Source: Peterkaempfera sp044755465
GTDB taxonomy: Bacteria; Actinomycetota; Actinomycetes; Streptomycetales; Streptomycetaceae
DNA: 64,000 nucleotides
Assembly: GCF_044755465.1 (NCBI RefSeq)
Contig: NZ_JBIVRB010000012.1
Span: forward strand, 124,001-188,000
Direction of reading: 5' to 3'
Both the position numbers and the translations under genes were made by a program. Positions 8,456-17,157 of the stretch are shown one piece after another; the first letter of the stretch is position 1; each line of letters starts with the position of its first letter. The notes beneath the pieces were generated by a model. It saw only the letters and a list, made by a program, of their open reading frames with translations. It searched no databases and was not told the origin of the DNA.

Positions 8456-9277
8456 TCAGACGATCCGGGCCGTCGCGCCGTAGCCGAGCACCCGGGACGG
8501 GGTCTGCGCGTCCACGGCCCGACCGGGGTCGGGCCGCCAGTCCGCCATCAGCGTCACGCCCGGCTCGACGAGCTCCATGCCCTCGAACCACGAGGCGATG
8601 GTCTCGCGGTCGCGTACGTAGAGCCGCTGGCCGACGCCCGCCTGGTACGCGTCGCTCATCCTGCCCACCTGCGTCCGGGTGTCCGCGTCGGCCAGGTCGT
8701 CCGACAGGTGCGAGATGGACAGGTAGCTGCCCGGGACGCACGCGGCCCGGTAGTCGGCCACCAGGCCGGCCGGGTCCTCCTGGTCGTTGACGAACACCAG
8801 GAGGCCGCCCATGAGGATGCCGACCGGCCGGCTGAGGTCGATCAGCTCGCGGAAGCGCGGGTGGGACCAGACCTGCTCCGGCTGTCGGCCGTCGGCCTCG
8901 ATCACGGCGGCGAGCGGCTCGTCGGCGAGGATCTCCTCGCCGTGCAGGACGGCCGACGGCTCGTAGTCGACATAGACCACGCGGGCCCGCGGGTTGCGGG
9001 CGTGGGCGACCTCGTGCACGTTGCCGGTCGTGGGCAGGCCGGACCCCAGGTCGACGAACTGCTCGATCCCCTGCGCGAGCAGGAACCGCACGGTGCGGCG
9101 CAGCCAGTCCCGGTTGGCTCGGGCGAGCAGGTCGACGCTGGGCATCAGCGACTTGATGCGGTCCGCCTTCTCCCGGTCGACCGCGAAGTTGTAGAGCCCT
9201 CCGAGGTAGTAGTCGTAGATCCGCGCGATGTTGGCGACATCCACGTCGGCCGCCGGACGCTCGGTGAATGTGGTCAT
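8456..9277 (-). CDS. SAM-dependent methyltransferase, DUF574/Methyltransf_19 type
   Basis: 273 residues of the large actinomycete-specific family (PF04672). Recognisable segments are the N-terminal ARIYDYYLGGLYNFAVDRE, the SAM-binding motif F-V-D-L-G-S-G-L-P-T-T-G-N-V-H-E, the acidic strand end VVYVDYEPSAV, and the GILMGGLLVFV region. Streptomycetes carry dozens of these genes; substrates are largely unknown. The ATG at 9277 gives the canonical N-terminus (MTTFTERPAADVDVANIARIYDYY). It is probably monocistronic, with inverted repeats in its promoter region. Confidence 0.92.
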   Translation of the reverse strand: MTTFTERPAADVDVANIARIYDYYLGGLYNFAVDREKADRIKSLMPSVDLLARANRDWLRRTVRFLLAQGIEQFVDLGSGLPTTGNVHEVAHARNPRARVVYVDYEPSAVLHGEEILADEPLAAVIEADGRQPEQVWSHPRFRELIDLSRPVGILMGGLLVFVNDQEDPAGLVADYRAACVPGSYLSISHLSDDLADADTRTQVGRMSDAYQAGVGQRLYVRDRETIASWFEGMELVEPGVTLMADWRPDPGRAVDAQTPSRVLGYGATARIV

Positions 9278-9311
9278 GAGGGCCCTTCGCCTCGGCTGAC
9301 GGCACGCCACA

Positions 9312-9380
9312 GCGGTGTGCCGTACACCGCGAACACTAGCGGGGTGTTCTCCCAACGTGCCCTGGAGTCAGGCAAGTTGG
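9312..9380. promoter_or_regulatory. Two inverted repeats upstream of the methyltransferase
   Basis: GCGGTGT (9312-9318)/ACACCGC (9324-9330) is a perfect 7-5-7 repeat. CCAACGTGCC (9352-9361)/GGCAAGTTGG (9371-9380) matches at 9 of 10 positions. Both lie 35-103 bases upstream of the methyltransferase start, in a 307-bp gap that otherwise holds no gene. They are possible operators. Confidence 0.4.
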
Positions 9381-9584
9381 GGTGTCATGGCGGCGAAGTG
9401 GCCAAGCGCGCTTTCGATCCCCGCATACCGGCTTCTGACCCTGCGGATTGCCGGCGGACGCCGATCGGTGGCGAGTGTCCGGGCGGCCCGGCAGCAGAGG
9501 AGTGGGAACGGCGGCGGTGAACAGGGCTGGTCCGGAGGTTTCTGCGGTCCCGGCCGGTGCTGGTCCGGGCCCGCGGGTTGTGGG

Positions 9585-10043
9585 TCAGGCGCGCGGCGCG
9601 CCTGGGCCCGGCTGGGCTCCGACCTGGTCCCCCAGGGGTTCGGCGTCGCAGCTGTCGCAGCCCAGGTGCTGCCGGATGCGGCCGCCGCAGCCCTCGTGGC
9701 GGTAGATGATCGGCGGCCCCTGCGGTGCGGCCCACCGGTCGCCCCATTCGGTGAGGGCGATGATCACGGCCTGGAGGTCGCGCCCCTTGTCGGTGAGGAC
9801 GTATTCATGGGTCGCGTGCTCCTCCGAGATCCGCCGGGTCCGCATGAGTCCTGCGGCGACGAACCTTTCCAGGCGGCTGGCGAGGATGTTGGGGGCGATG
9901 CCGAGCTGGCGCTGGAATTCGGTGAAGCGGGTCGACCCGGCGAATATCGCGTCCCGGAGGATCAGCAGGCTCCACCGTTCGCCGACGATCTCCAGCGTCC
10001 GGGCCACCGAACAGTTTTCGCGGTCATAGGTCCGACCCAGCAT
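9585..10043 (-). CDS. HxlR-family transcriptional regulator
   Basis: 152 residues with the HxlR winged-helix signature: a conserved N-terminal Cys (ENCSVARTLEIVGERWSLLILRD), the recognition region FQRQLGIAPNILASRLERFVAAGLM and the wing EYVLTDKGRDLQ. A short C-terminal tail carries a CxxC pair (CDSC) after CGGR, which could bind metal or sense redox or electrophiles. The ATG at 10043 has GGAGG six bases upstream. It is divergently arranged to the epoxide hydrolase/MFS block and is the likely local regulator of it. Confidence 0.92.
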   Translation of the reverse strand: MLGRTYDRENCSVARTLEIVGERWSLLILRDAIFAGSTRFTEFQRQLGIAPNILASRLERFVAAGLMRTRRISEEHATHEYVLTDKGRDLQAVIIALTEWGDRWAAPQGPPIIYRHEGCGGRIRQHLGCDSCDAEPLGDQVGAQPGPGAPRA

Positions 10044-10094
10044 CGAGCACCTCCGTCCAGTCCAACAGTCCGCTTGCGTCACGATACCATGAGC

Positions 10095-10108
10095 GCTAAG
10101 TTACTAGC
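10095..10108. promoter_or_regulatory. Candidate HxlR operator (GCTA-N6-TAGC)
   Basis: GCTAAGTTACTAGC is an inverted repeat in the AT-richer part of the divergent HxlR/epoxide hydrolase region, 52 bases upstream of the HxlR start. HxlR proteins commonly autoregulate from such sites; assignment is inferred. Confidence 0.4.
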
Positions 10109-10320
10109 ATCATGCGAGCGATTGGCCCGAAGTGCACCCCTGCCCCGCCTGGTGGGTCGACCGGTCACCCGGTGCGCCGAGACGGAAGCCGCCCGGCGGC
10201 ACCCCGTCTGACGACGGCTCCAGCAGATCCGCACGACGAGGCAAGCAGGAAGAACCGCGGCGTGGCCGCCACCGGAAGGCTTGACGGCAACACCGCGTAT
10301 GTCAGACAAGGAGGTGCACC

Positions 10321-11319
10321 ATGAGTGACCAATCGGCGCCGCGCCAGGGCGTGACGGACGGGGTCAGTCACCGTTTCGTGCAGACCAACGGCATCCGGAT
10401 GCACATCGCCGAGCAGGGCGAAGGGCCGCTGGTGGTCCTGCTGCACGGCTTCCCGGAGTCGTGGTATTCCTGGCGCCACCAGTTGCCCGCCCTGGCGGCG
10501 GCCGGCTACCACGCCGTCGCCCCCGACCTGCGCGGCTACGGCCGGACCGACCGCCCGGACGCGGTGGAGCAGTACTCGCAGCTCCACCTCGTCGGTGACC
10601 TTGTCGGCCTGCTGGACGCACTCGGCGCCGAGCAGGCGGTGCTGGTCGGCCATGACTTCGGCACCTCGGTCGCCTGGAACGCCGCGCTGATGCGGCCCGA
10701 CCGCGTCCGCGGCGTCGTCGCGCTGAGCGTGCCCTACCTCCCGCGCGGCCCGGTCAGCCCCTTGGCAGGGCTGCGGGAGGCGCTCGGCGACGGCTTCTAC
10801 ATGCAGTACCTGCAGCAGCCCGGGGTTGCCGACGCCGAGCTGGACCGGGACGCGCGTGCCGGCCTCACCCGCTTCTTCCGCTGGGGCTTCGGTGACTCGC
10901 CGCAGGCGGACGGGCCCACCCCGCCGGTGGTGCCGCCGGGCGGCGACCTCTTCGCCCTCATGCCGGAGCCGACCGAGCTGCCCAGCTGGCTGACCGAGGC
11001 CGACCTTGACCACTACGTGGCCGAGTTCGACCGGACCGGGTTCACCGGTGGCCTGAACTGGTGGCGGACGCTCGACCTGAGCTGGGAGTTGACAGCGCCG
11101 TGGCAGGGCGCCCCGATGACGCCCCCGGCGCTGTACATCCACGGCGACCGGGACGGCAGCGTCCAGCTCCCGGGCCTGGACCAACTGATCGCCAACCTGC
11201 AGTACCTCGTGCCGAACCTGACGCGCACGGTGGTGCTGCCGGGAGTCGGGCACTGGACGCAGCAGGAGCAGCCCGAGGAGGTCAACGCGGAACTGCTGAA
11301 GTTCCTGGCCGGCCTCTAG
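10321..11319 (+). CDS. Soluble epoxide hydrolase, alpha/beta fold
   Basis: 332 residues. The oxyanion motif is H-G-F-P-E-S-W (about residues 42-48), the nucleophile is D112 in V-G-H-D-F-G-T-S, the charge-relay acid is D278 (or D276) in H-G-D-R-D-G-S-V, and the general base is H311 in P-G-V-G-H-W. Together with the cap-domain tyrosines (GFYMQYLQQPG) this is the epoxide hydrolase rather than dehalogenase pattern. It would open an epoxide to a vicinal diol. A near-perfect AAGGAGGTG precedes the ATG. It sits beside an enediyne cassette, where epoxide-opening enzymes are known tailoring steps, but it could instead be a detoxification enzyme. Confidence 0.9.
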   Translation: MSDQSAPRQGVTDGVSHRFVQTNGIRMHIAEQGEGPLVVLLHGFPESWYSWRHQLPALAAAGYHAVAPDLRGYGRTDRPDAVEQYSQLHLVGDLVGLLDALGAEQAVLVGHDFGTSVAWNAALMRPDRVRGVVALSVPYLPRGPVSPLAGLREALGDGFYMQYLQQPGVADAELDRDARAGLTRFFRWGFGDSPQADGPTPPVVPPGGDLFALMPEPTELPSWLTEADLDHYVAEFDRTGFTGGLNWWRTLDLSWELTAPWQGAPMTPPALYIHGDRDGSVQLPGLDQLIANLQYLVPNLTRTVVLPGVGHWTQQEQPEEVNAELLKFLAGL

Positions 11320-11457
11320 CCACAGCTGCGGCTCAGAGTGTGATCCCACGCCCTCCGGACCCGCCAGGAAATTCGGTGGTACACCGCCGGATGGTCCGGC
11401 GGTCCGGAGAGCGTGCCGATCGCTGACAGTACCGTGTTCTTCAAGAAAGGGATCGCC

Positions 11458-12882
11458 TTGACTACCGACACATCTTCTCCGTCACGTTACAGCGGCAGGC
11501 AGCGGTTAATCCTGCTCGTCCTGCTCGGCGCCAGCTTCCTTTTTGCCGCCGACTATTCGATCCTGAATGTTGCGCTGCCGGAGGTCGGGGCGGGCGTCGG
11601 CCTGGGACTGAAGACGATGCCCTGGATCGTCTCCGCGTACACGCTGCCCGCAGCCGGATTCATGCTCATGTTCGGCCGGCTGGCCGACCTCTTCGGCCGC
11701 CGCAAGGTGTTCCTCGCCGGCATGGTCCTGCTGACCGCGGCTTCGCTGCTCGGCGGTTTCGCGTCCAACCCCGGGATGCTGCTGACCGCCCGCGCGCTCC
11801 AGGGCACGTCCACCGCCATGGCGGTCCCTGCGGGGCTGTCGCTCATCACCACCACCTTCGCCGAAGGCCCCCGGCGTGACCGCGCCCTCGGCCTCAACGG
11901 CGCGATCCTGTCCGGTGGCTTCACCGCCGGGGCCCTCCTCGGCGGCGCCCTCGTCAGCCTGCTGAGCTGGCGGGCCGCGTTCTTCATCAACGTCCCCGGC
12001 GCCGTGGCCATCCTGGTGGTGACGCCCCTGCTGCTCGCGGAGAGCAAGGTGCCCGAGCGGGTGAAGCTCGACCTGGCGGGAGCGGTGACGGTGACCGTCG
12101 GCCTGCTGGCCGTGGTCTACGCGATCATCGAGCGGAACATCGTCTCGGCCGTCGTCGGCGCGCTGCTCCTGGCCGCGTTCTGGCTGATCGAGGTGCGTTC
12201 GCCCGCGCCGCTGGCCCCGGTGCGCTTCCTCAAGCGGCCCACGGTGAAATGGGGCAACTACGCGGGGATCGTGATCTTCTCCATGGAGACGGGCATGATC
12301 TACCTGATGACGCTCTACCTCCAGAACGTCCTGCACTTCTCCCCGGTGGTCACCGGCCTCGTCTTCGGCGTCCCGGGCCTGGCGGCCGTGGCCGCCGGAC
12401 CGGTCGCCGGGCGCATCATGGGGCGTTTCGGCAGCCGGGAGGTCCTCACCGTGGCCCTGACCCTGCAGGCGCTGATGGTCCTCCCGCTGGTGTTCCTCGG
12501 CTCCAGCCGGCTGGCGCTCGCGATCCTGATCCCCGCGCTGTTCCTCGGGTTCTTCGTCCACGTCACCTGCATCGTGGCGTACACGGTGGTGGGGACCTCG
12601 GGCCTGCCGAACGAGGAGCAGGGCCTGGCGACCGGCCTGACCTCGATGACCCACCAGGTGGCTCTCACCATCGGTGCTCCGGTCATGGTCTCGATCGCCG
12701 CCACGCAGAGCAACCAGTTGACCGGCACCCACCTCGCGCTCGGGGTGAACGTGGCGGTGACGCTGGCCAGCGTGCTGCTCATCTGGTTCGGGCTGCGCCC
12801 GCGCGGGCGGCAGCACGGCACCGCAGCGGTCGTACCGGGGTCGCAGGGGGCCGCCGAGGAGCTTTCCCCGTCACTGGACTGA
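11458..12882 (+). CDS. MFS drug:H+ antiporter, DHA2 (14-TMS) type
   Basis: About 474 residues with 13-14 hydrophobic segments. DHA2 motifs include the segment near ADYSILNVALPEVG, motif A (G-R-L-A-D-L-F-G-R-R-K) between helices 2 and 3, and the motif C region in helix 5 (SGGFTAGALLGGALVSLLSW). This family exports drugs or amphiphiles with proton antiport across the cytoplasmic membrane. The TTG at 11458 is preferred because AAAGG lies seven bases upstream; a GTG at 11413 would add 15 residues. The position, 138 bp after the epoxide hydrolase, suggests an exporter or self-resistance function for the adjoining cluster. Confidence 0.9.
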   Translation: MTTDTSSPSRYSGRQRLILLVLLGASFLFAADYSILNVALPEVGAGVGLGLKTMPWIVSAYTLPAAGFMLMFGRLADLFGRRKVFLAGMVLLTAASLLGGFASNPGMLLTARALQGTSTAMAVPAGLSLITTTFAEGPRRDRALGLNGAILSGGFTAGALLGGALVSLLSWRAAFFINVPGAVAILVVTPLLLAESKVPERVKLDLAGAVTVTVGLLAVVYAIIERNIVSAVVGALLLAAFWLIEVRSPAPLAPVRFLKRPTVKWGNYAGIVIFSMETGMIYLMTLYLQNVLHFSPVVTGLVFGVPGLAAVAAGPVAGRIMGRFGSREVLTVALTLQALMVLPLVFLGSSRLALAILIPALFLGFFVHVTCIVAYTVVGTSGLPNEEQGLATGLTSMTHQVALTIGAPVMVSIAATQSNQLTGTHLALGVNVAVTLASVLLIWFGLRPRGRQHGTAAVVPGSQGAAEELSPSLD

Positions 12883-13012
12883 GCCCGCGCGAGAGAGGTT
12901 CCCTCGTCGCGGCTGCGCTTGGAAAAATGACAAGCAGCCACTAATGTCAAAGCGCTGACGCGACGTCATATCGAAACTCGGCAATTCGCACACAGTAAAA
13001 GGGAGATCTGCA

Positions 13013-13357
13013 ATGACCACACCGAAGCCCGGCAGCATCCTTCTCGGCACCACCCGGCGCGCGGAACTGCGTGAGTGGTACCGCAAGGCGCTCGCGCCCG
13101 AGCACGAGGGCGAGGGCCCGATCGACCTCGGTGGTTTCCTGCTGGTGATCGAGGAGCGCGACGACGTCGACACCAAGAACAACGAGCCGGGCCGCTTCAT
13201 CCTCAACTTCCACGTCGACGACTTCGACGCCGTCGAGGCGCAGCTCCAGGCGGCCGGTGTGGAATGGCTGCACCCCGTCGCGGACCGCCCCTCCGGCCGC
13301 TTCGGCACGTTCGCCGACCCCGACGGGAACTACCTCCAGATCATCCAGTTCAAGTAG
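13013..13357 (+). CDS. VOC (glyoxalase/bleomycin-resistance) family protein
   Basis: 114 residues forming one vicinal-oxygen-chelate module: N-terminal ILLGTTRRAELREWYRKAL, a central I-L-N-F-H-V-D-D-F strand and the C-terminal FADPDGNYLQIIQF signature. The C-terminal Glu of metal-dependent members is replaced by Gln (YLQI), so a metal-independent binding role is possible. VOC proteins next to antibiotic genes may sequester or modify the product. GGGAG lies eight bases before the ATG. The gene follows the exporter by 130 bp and ends at a terminator. Confidence 0.88.
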   Translation: MTTPKPGSILLGTTRRAELREWYRKALAPEHEGEGPIDLGGFLLVIEERDDVDTKNNEPGRFILNFHVDDFDAVEAQLQAAGVEWLHPVADRPSGRFGTFADPDGNYLQIIQFK

Positions 13358-13451
13358 GACGCACCAGGGGCCGTATTCCTGACGGGCATCGGGCCCGGAG
13401 ACCGAGCGGGGCTCCGGACCGGATGGCCCCGGGGACGGCAGCCGTAACGAG

Positions 13452-13510
13452 GACAGGGCCTGCTGAGCAGCCCGGGTGGCGGATTCCCCCGGGTGCCGGC
13501 AGGCCCTGTC
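13452..13510 (+). terminator. Long inverted repeat after VOC gene
   Basis: GACAGGGCCTGC (13452-13463) pairs with 13499-13510, and the interior contains a nested CCCGGGTG/CCCCGGG stem. It lies 95 bases after the stop codon. Confidence 0.6.
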
Positions 13511-13540
13511 GCCGTCTGCCTGGTGCCTGGTCGGGCACGC

Positions 13541-13570
13541 AAAAAGCCGCCGCGCAGCTAGCGCGGCGAC
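13541..13570 (-). terminator. Intrinsic terminator with T-run (- strand)
   Basis: On the - strand, CGCCGCGC and GCGCGGCG flank a 5-nt loop, and the stem is followed by TTTTT (the AAAAA at 13541-13545). It lies about 105 bases beyond the stop of the monooxygenase gene at 13674. One of the few classical rho-independent terminators here. Confidence 0.8.
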
Positions 13571-13673
13571 TCCTTGCCCCGGCCGTGGCGGTCCGGCCCA
13601 CCCCCCGGCCCGCCACGGCCCGCCCCGCGGTCAGTGGCTGCCCACGACCACTGACCCGGGCGGTATCGCTGAC

Positions 13674-14867
13674 CTAGATGAACTGGGTGTTGGGAGCGAG
13701 CCCGCAGAGCACCCGTCCGAAGGTCTCGGTGTTGCTGTCCGGGCTGAACATCGGGTGCACGCTGATGGCGTGCATATCGCGTACGATCCGCTGGATCGGC
13801 TCGTGCTTGTAGATCGAGGAGCCCCCGCTGGCCGCGGCGAAGAGGTCCACGGCCTCCTTGGCCAGCCGCGTCGCCCACCCCTCATCGGCACGGACCCGGG
13901 CGCGCTCCTCGATCGTCCACGGCTCGCCGCTGGCAGCCTTCGCGTCCACCAGCGCGGCGGCGTGGTACGCGTGGTACTCCGCCTGCTCGGTCTTCATCAC
14001 GGCCGTACCCACCTGGATGTGCGTGACCGGCGCCTCTGCCTGGTGTTCGTAGTCGGTGTACCGGATCGGCCTCCCGGGCATGCGCTCGAAGAAGGTCTCC
14101 CGGGCCGCCTTCGCCATGCCGACCAGAATGCCGACCGTCGCGGCCGATCCGGCCAGGATGGTCGGGCTGCGCCAGATGGGCGCGTTCGCGTTCAGCTTCG
14201 AGACGGCGTTCGGTCGTATCGCCGAGTCCATCGGGATGATGTGGGTGTCCGGGACGAACACCTCCTTCGCCACGGTGGTGACGCTGCCGCTGGCACCCAT
14301 CCCGGAGGTGTGCCAGTCGTCCACGATCTCCAGGCTGGACATCGGGACCGCCACGATGACGGGCTCGGGCGCCGCACCCGGCCGCATCAGCAGCGTGGCG
14401 AGCTCCTGCCAGTTCGCGTGCCAGGCACCGCTGACGAAGTGCCACGAGCCGTTGAGGACGACTCCGCCGTCCACCGGAACCGCCGCGCCGCTCGGGCTGA
14501 CCGCACCGCAGATCCGGGTGCCGGGGTTCGAGAACACCTCGTCCTGTGCCTCGTCCGGGAACAGGCCGACGATCCAGGACGCGATCCAGTACGTGGACAC
14601 CGTCCAGGCCAGCGCGCCGTCGGCACGGCCGAGTTCGACGGCCACGTCCACCAGGGTCCGGGTGTCGCTTTCGTAGCCGCCGTAGCGGACCGGCATCCGC
14701 AGTTTGAAGACTCCCAGATCGGCGAGCGCCTTGATGGAATCCTCGTGAATGCGCCGGTTCTCCTCCGACCATGCCGCCTTCTCCCTGAGAGCCGGCACCA
14801 GCTCGGCCAGGGAGATTTTCAGTTGTTCGAGCGTCGGTTGGTGCTGCGACACTTCGCTGATCGACAC
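13674..14867 (-). CDS. Acyl-CoA-dehydrogenase-fold flavin monooxygenase (class D type)
   Basis: 397 residues of the acyl-CoA dehydrogenase superfamily. The closest style is the two-component class D hydroxylases (HsaA, NcnH and ActVA-ORF5 group) rather than beta-oxidation enzymes. It has an N-terminal helical domain (ALADLGVFKLRMPVRYGGYE), a beta domain (SGMGASGSVTTVAKEVFVP), and a C-terminal helical bundle with the R-V-R-A-D-E-G and HAISVHPMFSPD segments. The catalytic Glu of true dehydrogenases is not evident. By family it would use reduced flavin and O2 supplied by a partner reductase; the flavin reductase at 31362 is a candidate. The GTG at 14867 has GGGAGG five bases upstream. A decayed paralogue lies at 5013-5466. 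Confidence 0.88.
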   Translation of the reverse strand: MSISEVSQHQPTLEQLKISLAELVPALREKAAWSEENRRIHEDSIKALADLGVFKLRMPVRYGGYESDTRTLVDVAVELGRADGALAWTVSTYWIASWIVGLFPDEAQDEVFSNPGTRICGAVSPSGAAVPVDGGVVLNGSWHFVSGAWHANWQELATLLMRPGAAPEPVIVAVPMSSLEIVDDWHTSGMGASGSVTTVAKEVFVPDTHIIPMDSAIRPNAVSKLNANAPIWRSPTILAGSAATVGILVGMAKAARETFFERMPGRPIRYTDYEHQAEAPVTHIQVGTAVMKTEQAEYHAYHAAALVDAKAASGEPWTIEERARVRADEGWATRLAKEAVDLFAAASGGSSIYKHEPIQRIVRDMHAISVHPMFSPDSNTETFGRVLCGLAPNTQFI

Positions 14868-15236
14868 GCTTGCCTCCCGAGAAAGAACTTGATCGTACGC
14901 ATCGACCATCGCACAGGTGGCCGGGCCGCGCTTCTTCCGAATTGCCGCCAGGAATGGCGGCGGATGTGCAGCGGGTCGGATACCCGGCGAACGGACGGCG
15001 GGCACATTCAATTCTGAGGCAGCGGATCGCGCGGGCATTGTTGCGGTCCGCCCCCGTACCCGCCCCTGGGAGCCGCACAGGGCAATCCCGCGTATTGATC
15101 GCGCCGCCGCGGGCTGGTTACCTCGCTGGCGGACCGGTAACGGTCCGGCCGGACGCGAGCGACCTGGGAGTGCCATGGGAGAACAACGCGCGAGTCGGTG
15201 GCTGCCGACCGGTGCCGCCGGCGGGCGGAGCGGGTC
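14868..15236. other. Divergent intergenic region, no gene seen
   Basis: 369 bp between the divergently transcribed monooxygenase and the maleylpyruvate isomerase-like gene. No convincing small ORF or strong palindrome was seen; it presumably holds both promoters. Confidence 0.5.
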
Positions 15237-15938
15237 ATGACGGACGTGAGCGCGCCGCTGCACGAGCCGGCCGAGCAGCACCGGGCCTACCGGCGGACCA
15301 GGGAGGACATCACCGCTCTGCTCGCCCGGCACGCCTGGCCCGCGCAGGCCGGCGTGCCCGCCTGCCCCGGGTGGGACGTACGGGACCTGATCGGGCACCT
15401 GGTGCACATCTGCCACTCGTTCATCGCGGGCGAGGAGAGCCAGATCGACCTGGAGCCGGTGGCCGGGCTGGGACTGGCCCCGCTGCTCGGCCAGTGGGCG
15501 GCGGCCGACGCGGCGGTGGGGGAGGCGCTGCGGCGCACCCCGGAGCTGCGGCGGCGGATCGTGCTGCTCGACGTGTTCTCCCACGAGGTGGACCTGCTGA
15601 CCTGCTTCGGCGAGCCGCCCGCCGTCGACCACCCGGCGTTCGCCGGCTCACTGGACCTGGCCACCATGGGCTTCGACCTCGCGGTGCACGGCGGTGGCCT
15701 GCCGGCGCTGCGGATCGTCACCCCGGAGCGGGACTGGGTGGTCGGCGCGGGGGAGCCGGCGGCGTCGGTGCGCGGGCCGCAGCTGGACGTCTTCCGCTCG
15801 CTGACCGGCCGCCGCACCTGGCGCCAGATCGAGCGGCTCGACTGGTCCGGCGCGCCGCCGGCCACCTGGGTGCGGGCGTTCACCTGGGGGCCGTTCTCGC
15901 CTCCCGACCGCGAGGTGGACCCGGTCCGTGGCAGCTGA
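15237..15938 (+). CDS. Maleylpyruvate isomerase-like DinB-fold protein (copy 2)
   Basis: 233 residues with the mycothiol-dependent maleylpyruvate isomerase N-terminal pattern, C-P-G-W-D-V-R-D-L-I-G-H-L-V-H (H54), followed by a second helix with V-F-S-H-E-V-D-L-L. The C-terminal half (RIVTPERDWVVGAGEPAASVRGP, SLTGRRTWRQIERLDWSG) matches the companion domain of these proteins. It is only distantly similar to the protein at 3888-4685. By family it may be a mycothiol-linked transferase or isomerase; substrate unknown. The ATG at 15237 gives the family N-terminus. Confidence 0.82.
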   Translation: MTDVSAPLHEPAEQHRAYRRTREDITALLARHAWPAQAGVPACPGWDVRDLIGHLVHICHSFIAGEESQIDLEPVAGLGLAPLLGQWAAADAAVGEALRRTPELRRRIVLLDVFSHEVDLLTCFGEPPAVDHPAFAGSLDLATMGFDLAVHGGGLPALRIVTPERDWVVGAGEPAASVRGPQLDVFRSLTGRRTWRQIERLDWSGAPPATWVRAFTWGPFSPPDREVDPVRGS

Positions 15939-15961
15939 GGGCGGCCCCGGGCAGCGCGAGC

Positions 15962-15990
15962 GGGCGGGGCCGGTATCCTCGGCCCCGCCC
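15962..15990. terminator. 10-bp GC hairpin between convergent genes
   Basis: GGGCGGGGCC (15962-15971) pairs with GGCCCCGCCC (15981-15990) around a 9-nt loop. It lies between the + strand gene ending at 15938 and the AraC stop at 16022, so it can serve both strands. Confidence 0.75.
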
Positions 15991-16021
15991 GTGGCAGGTG
16001 TCAGGTGTGTCAGGTGCCGGG

Positions 16022-16822
16022 TCAGGTGCCTGCCGCGGCGGAGAGCCGGGCGTCGGCGCCGACCGCGTGCGGCAGCTGCCAGAAGTCCAGCTCCGGCAGT
16101 GCGAGCAGGATCGGCAGGTCCAGCCTGGAGGGCGGCCGGGCCGTCAGGCTGACCCGGGCGTTGCGGTCGCGCCGCACCCGCAGCTCCTCGCTCGACGCGA
16201 CCATCAGCGGACGCCGCTGCCAGGGCTGTTCGGGGATGTCCTGCATGCCGACCACGGTCGCCCGGATGTACCAGACCCCTTCCGGGACGGCCGGCAGCGA
16301 GAACTCGCCCGGCCCGGACAGGATGGCGCAGGCGACCGGACGTCCCTGCACGATCGGCTCGCGGAAGGCCCCCACGTAGATCCTCTTGGCCTGCGCGGTG
16401 TCCGGGAAGCGCACGCTGCCGTTGACCGGGCCGCTGTGGCGCCCGCTGTCGTGGAGCGCCGGCGGCGTGGCCCTGCCGAGCTGGGCGTGGTCCGGCAGCC
16501 CCGCCCGTGCCAGTGCCCGGTAGCGGGCCGGCGAGTGGTTGACGCTGCGGGTGAAGCGGCTGGTGAAGGTGCCCAGGCTGTTGTAGCCGACCCGGTAGGA
16601 GATCTCCGTGACGCTCAGGTCGGTCTCCAGCAGCAGGTTCTTCGCGCGGTGGAGTCTGATCGCGGACAGGAAGCGCCCCGGGGACGTACCGGTCACGGTG
16701 CGGAAGACCCGCGAGAAGTAGAACTTGCTGAGAATCGCCGTGTTCGCGATGTCGTCGAGCGAGAGCGGTTCCTCGTAGCGGTCCCACATGGTCTCTATGG
16801 CACGCTCGACGGCCACCTGCAT
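16022..16822 (-). CDS. AraC-family regulator with N-terminal HTH (copy 2)
   Basis: 266 residues, same reversed architecture as the protein at 1552-2316: AraC DNA-binding domain at residues about 5-105 (VTEISYRVGYNSLGTFTSRFTRS in two pieces of the signature), then an uncharacterised C-terminal domain. Sequence agreement with copy 1 is high in the HTH and moderate in the rest. The ATG at 16822 is preceded by GGGGAG about seven bases upstream; a longer frame to 16960 lacks support. Placed inside the enediyne region, it is a candidate pathway-specific regulator. Seven copies of a GGTCATCAC element lie 130-228 bases upstream. Confidence 0.9.
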   Translation of the reverse strand: MQVAVERAIETMWDRYEEPLSLDDIANTAILSKFYFSRVFRTVTGTSPGRFLSAIRLHRAKNLLLETDLSVTEISYRVGYNSLGTFTSRFTRSVNHSPARYRALARAGLPDHAQLGRATPPALHDSGRHSGPVNGSVRFPDTAQAKRIYVGAFREPIVQGRPVACAILSGPGEFSLPAVPEGVWYIRATVVGMQDIPEQPWQRRPLMVASSEELRVRRDRNARVSLTARPPSRLDLPILLALPELDFWQLPHAVGADARLSAAAGT

Positions 16823-16951
16823 GACAACTCCCCATAGCTCGGCATAGAAGCGGACGCGTCCTGGAGGAACGGGTGGAGCAGCTCGCACGACGGCCGGTAC
16901 GGCCGGTGGTCGCGTACCTGCGCGGCGGGCCCGGCCGCGAATCGTCGCAGG

Positions 16952-17050
16952 GGTCGTCACGTCGCAGGGTCATCACGTCGTACGGTCATCACGTACGGTC
17001 ATCACGTGCGGTCATCACAGCGCACGGTCGGCACGCCGTACGGTCATCAC
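16952..17050. repeat. Array of seven GGTC(A/G)(T/G)CAC elements
   Basis: Copies start at 16952, 16968, 16984, 16997, 17010, 17026 and 17042; five are exactly GGTCATCAC, two differ (GGTCGTCAC, GGTCGGCAC). Spacing is 16, 16, 13, 13, 16, 16 and therefore symmetric. The array sits upstream of AraC copy 2 and downstream of the AhpD-like gene, both on the - strand, in a 335-bp gap without any other gene. It may be a regulator-binding array. Confidence 0.75.
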
Positions 17051-17157
17051 AGCGCCTGGAGGTCAACGCGCGGGGAATCCACCGTGGTCGAGACGGAGCG
17101 GGTGGACTGCGGCGAAGCGGTGAAAGGCACTCCGGCCGGGGGCCGGGCTGCGGTGTC

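Noticed and set aside
13674..14867. Calling this gene a beta-oxidation acyl-CoA dehydrogenase
   Set aside because: No clear catalytic Glu and closer resemblance to class D two-component hydroxylases; the operon context is specialised metabolism.
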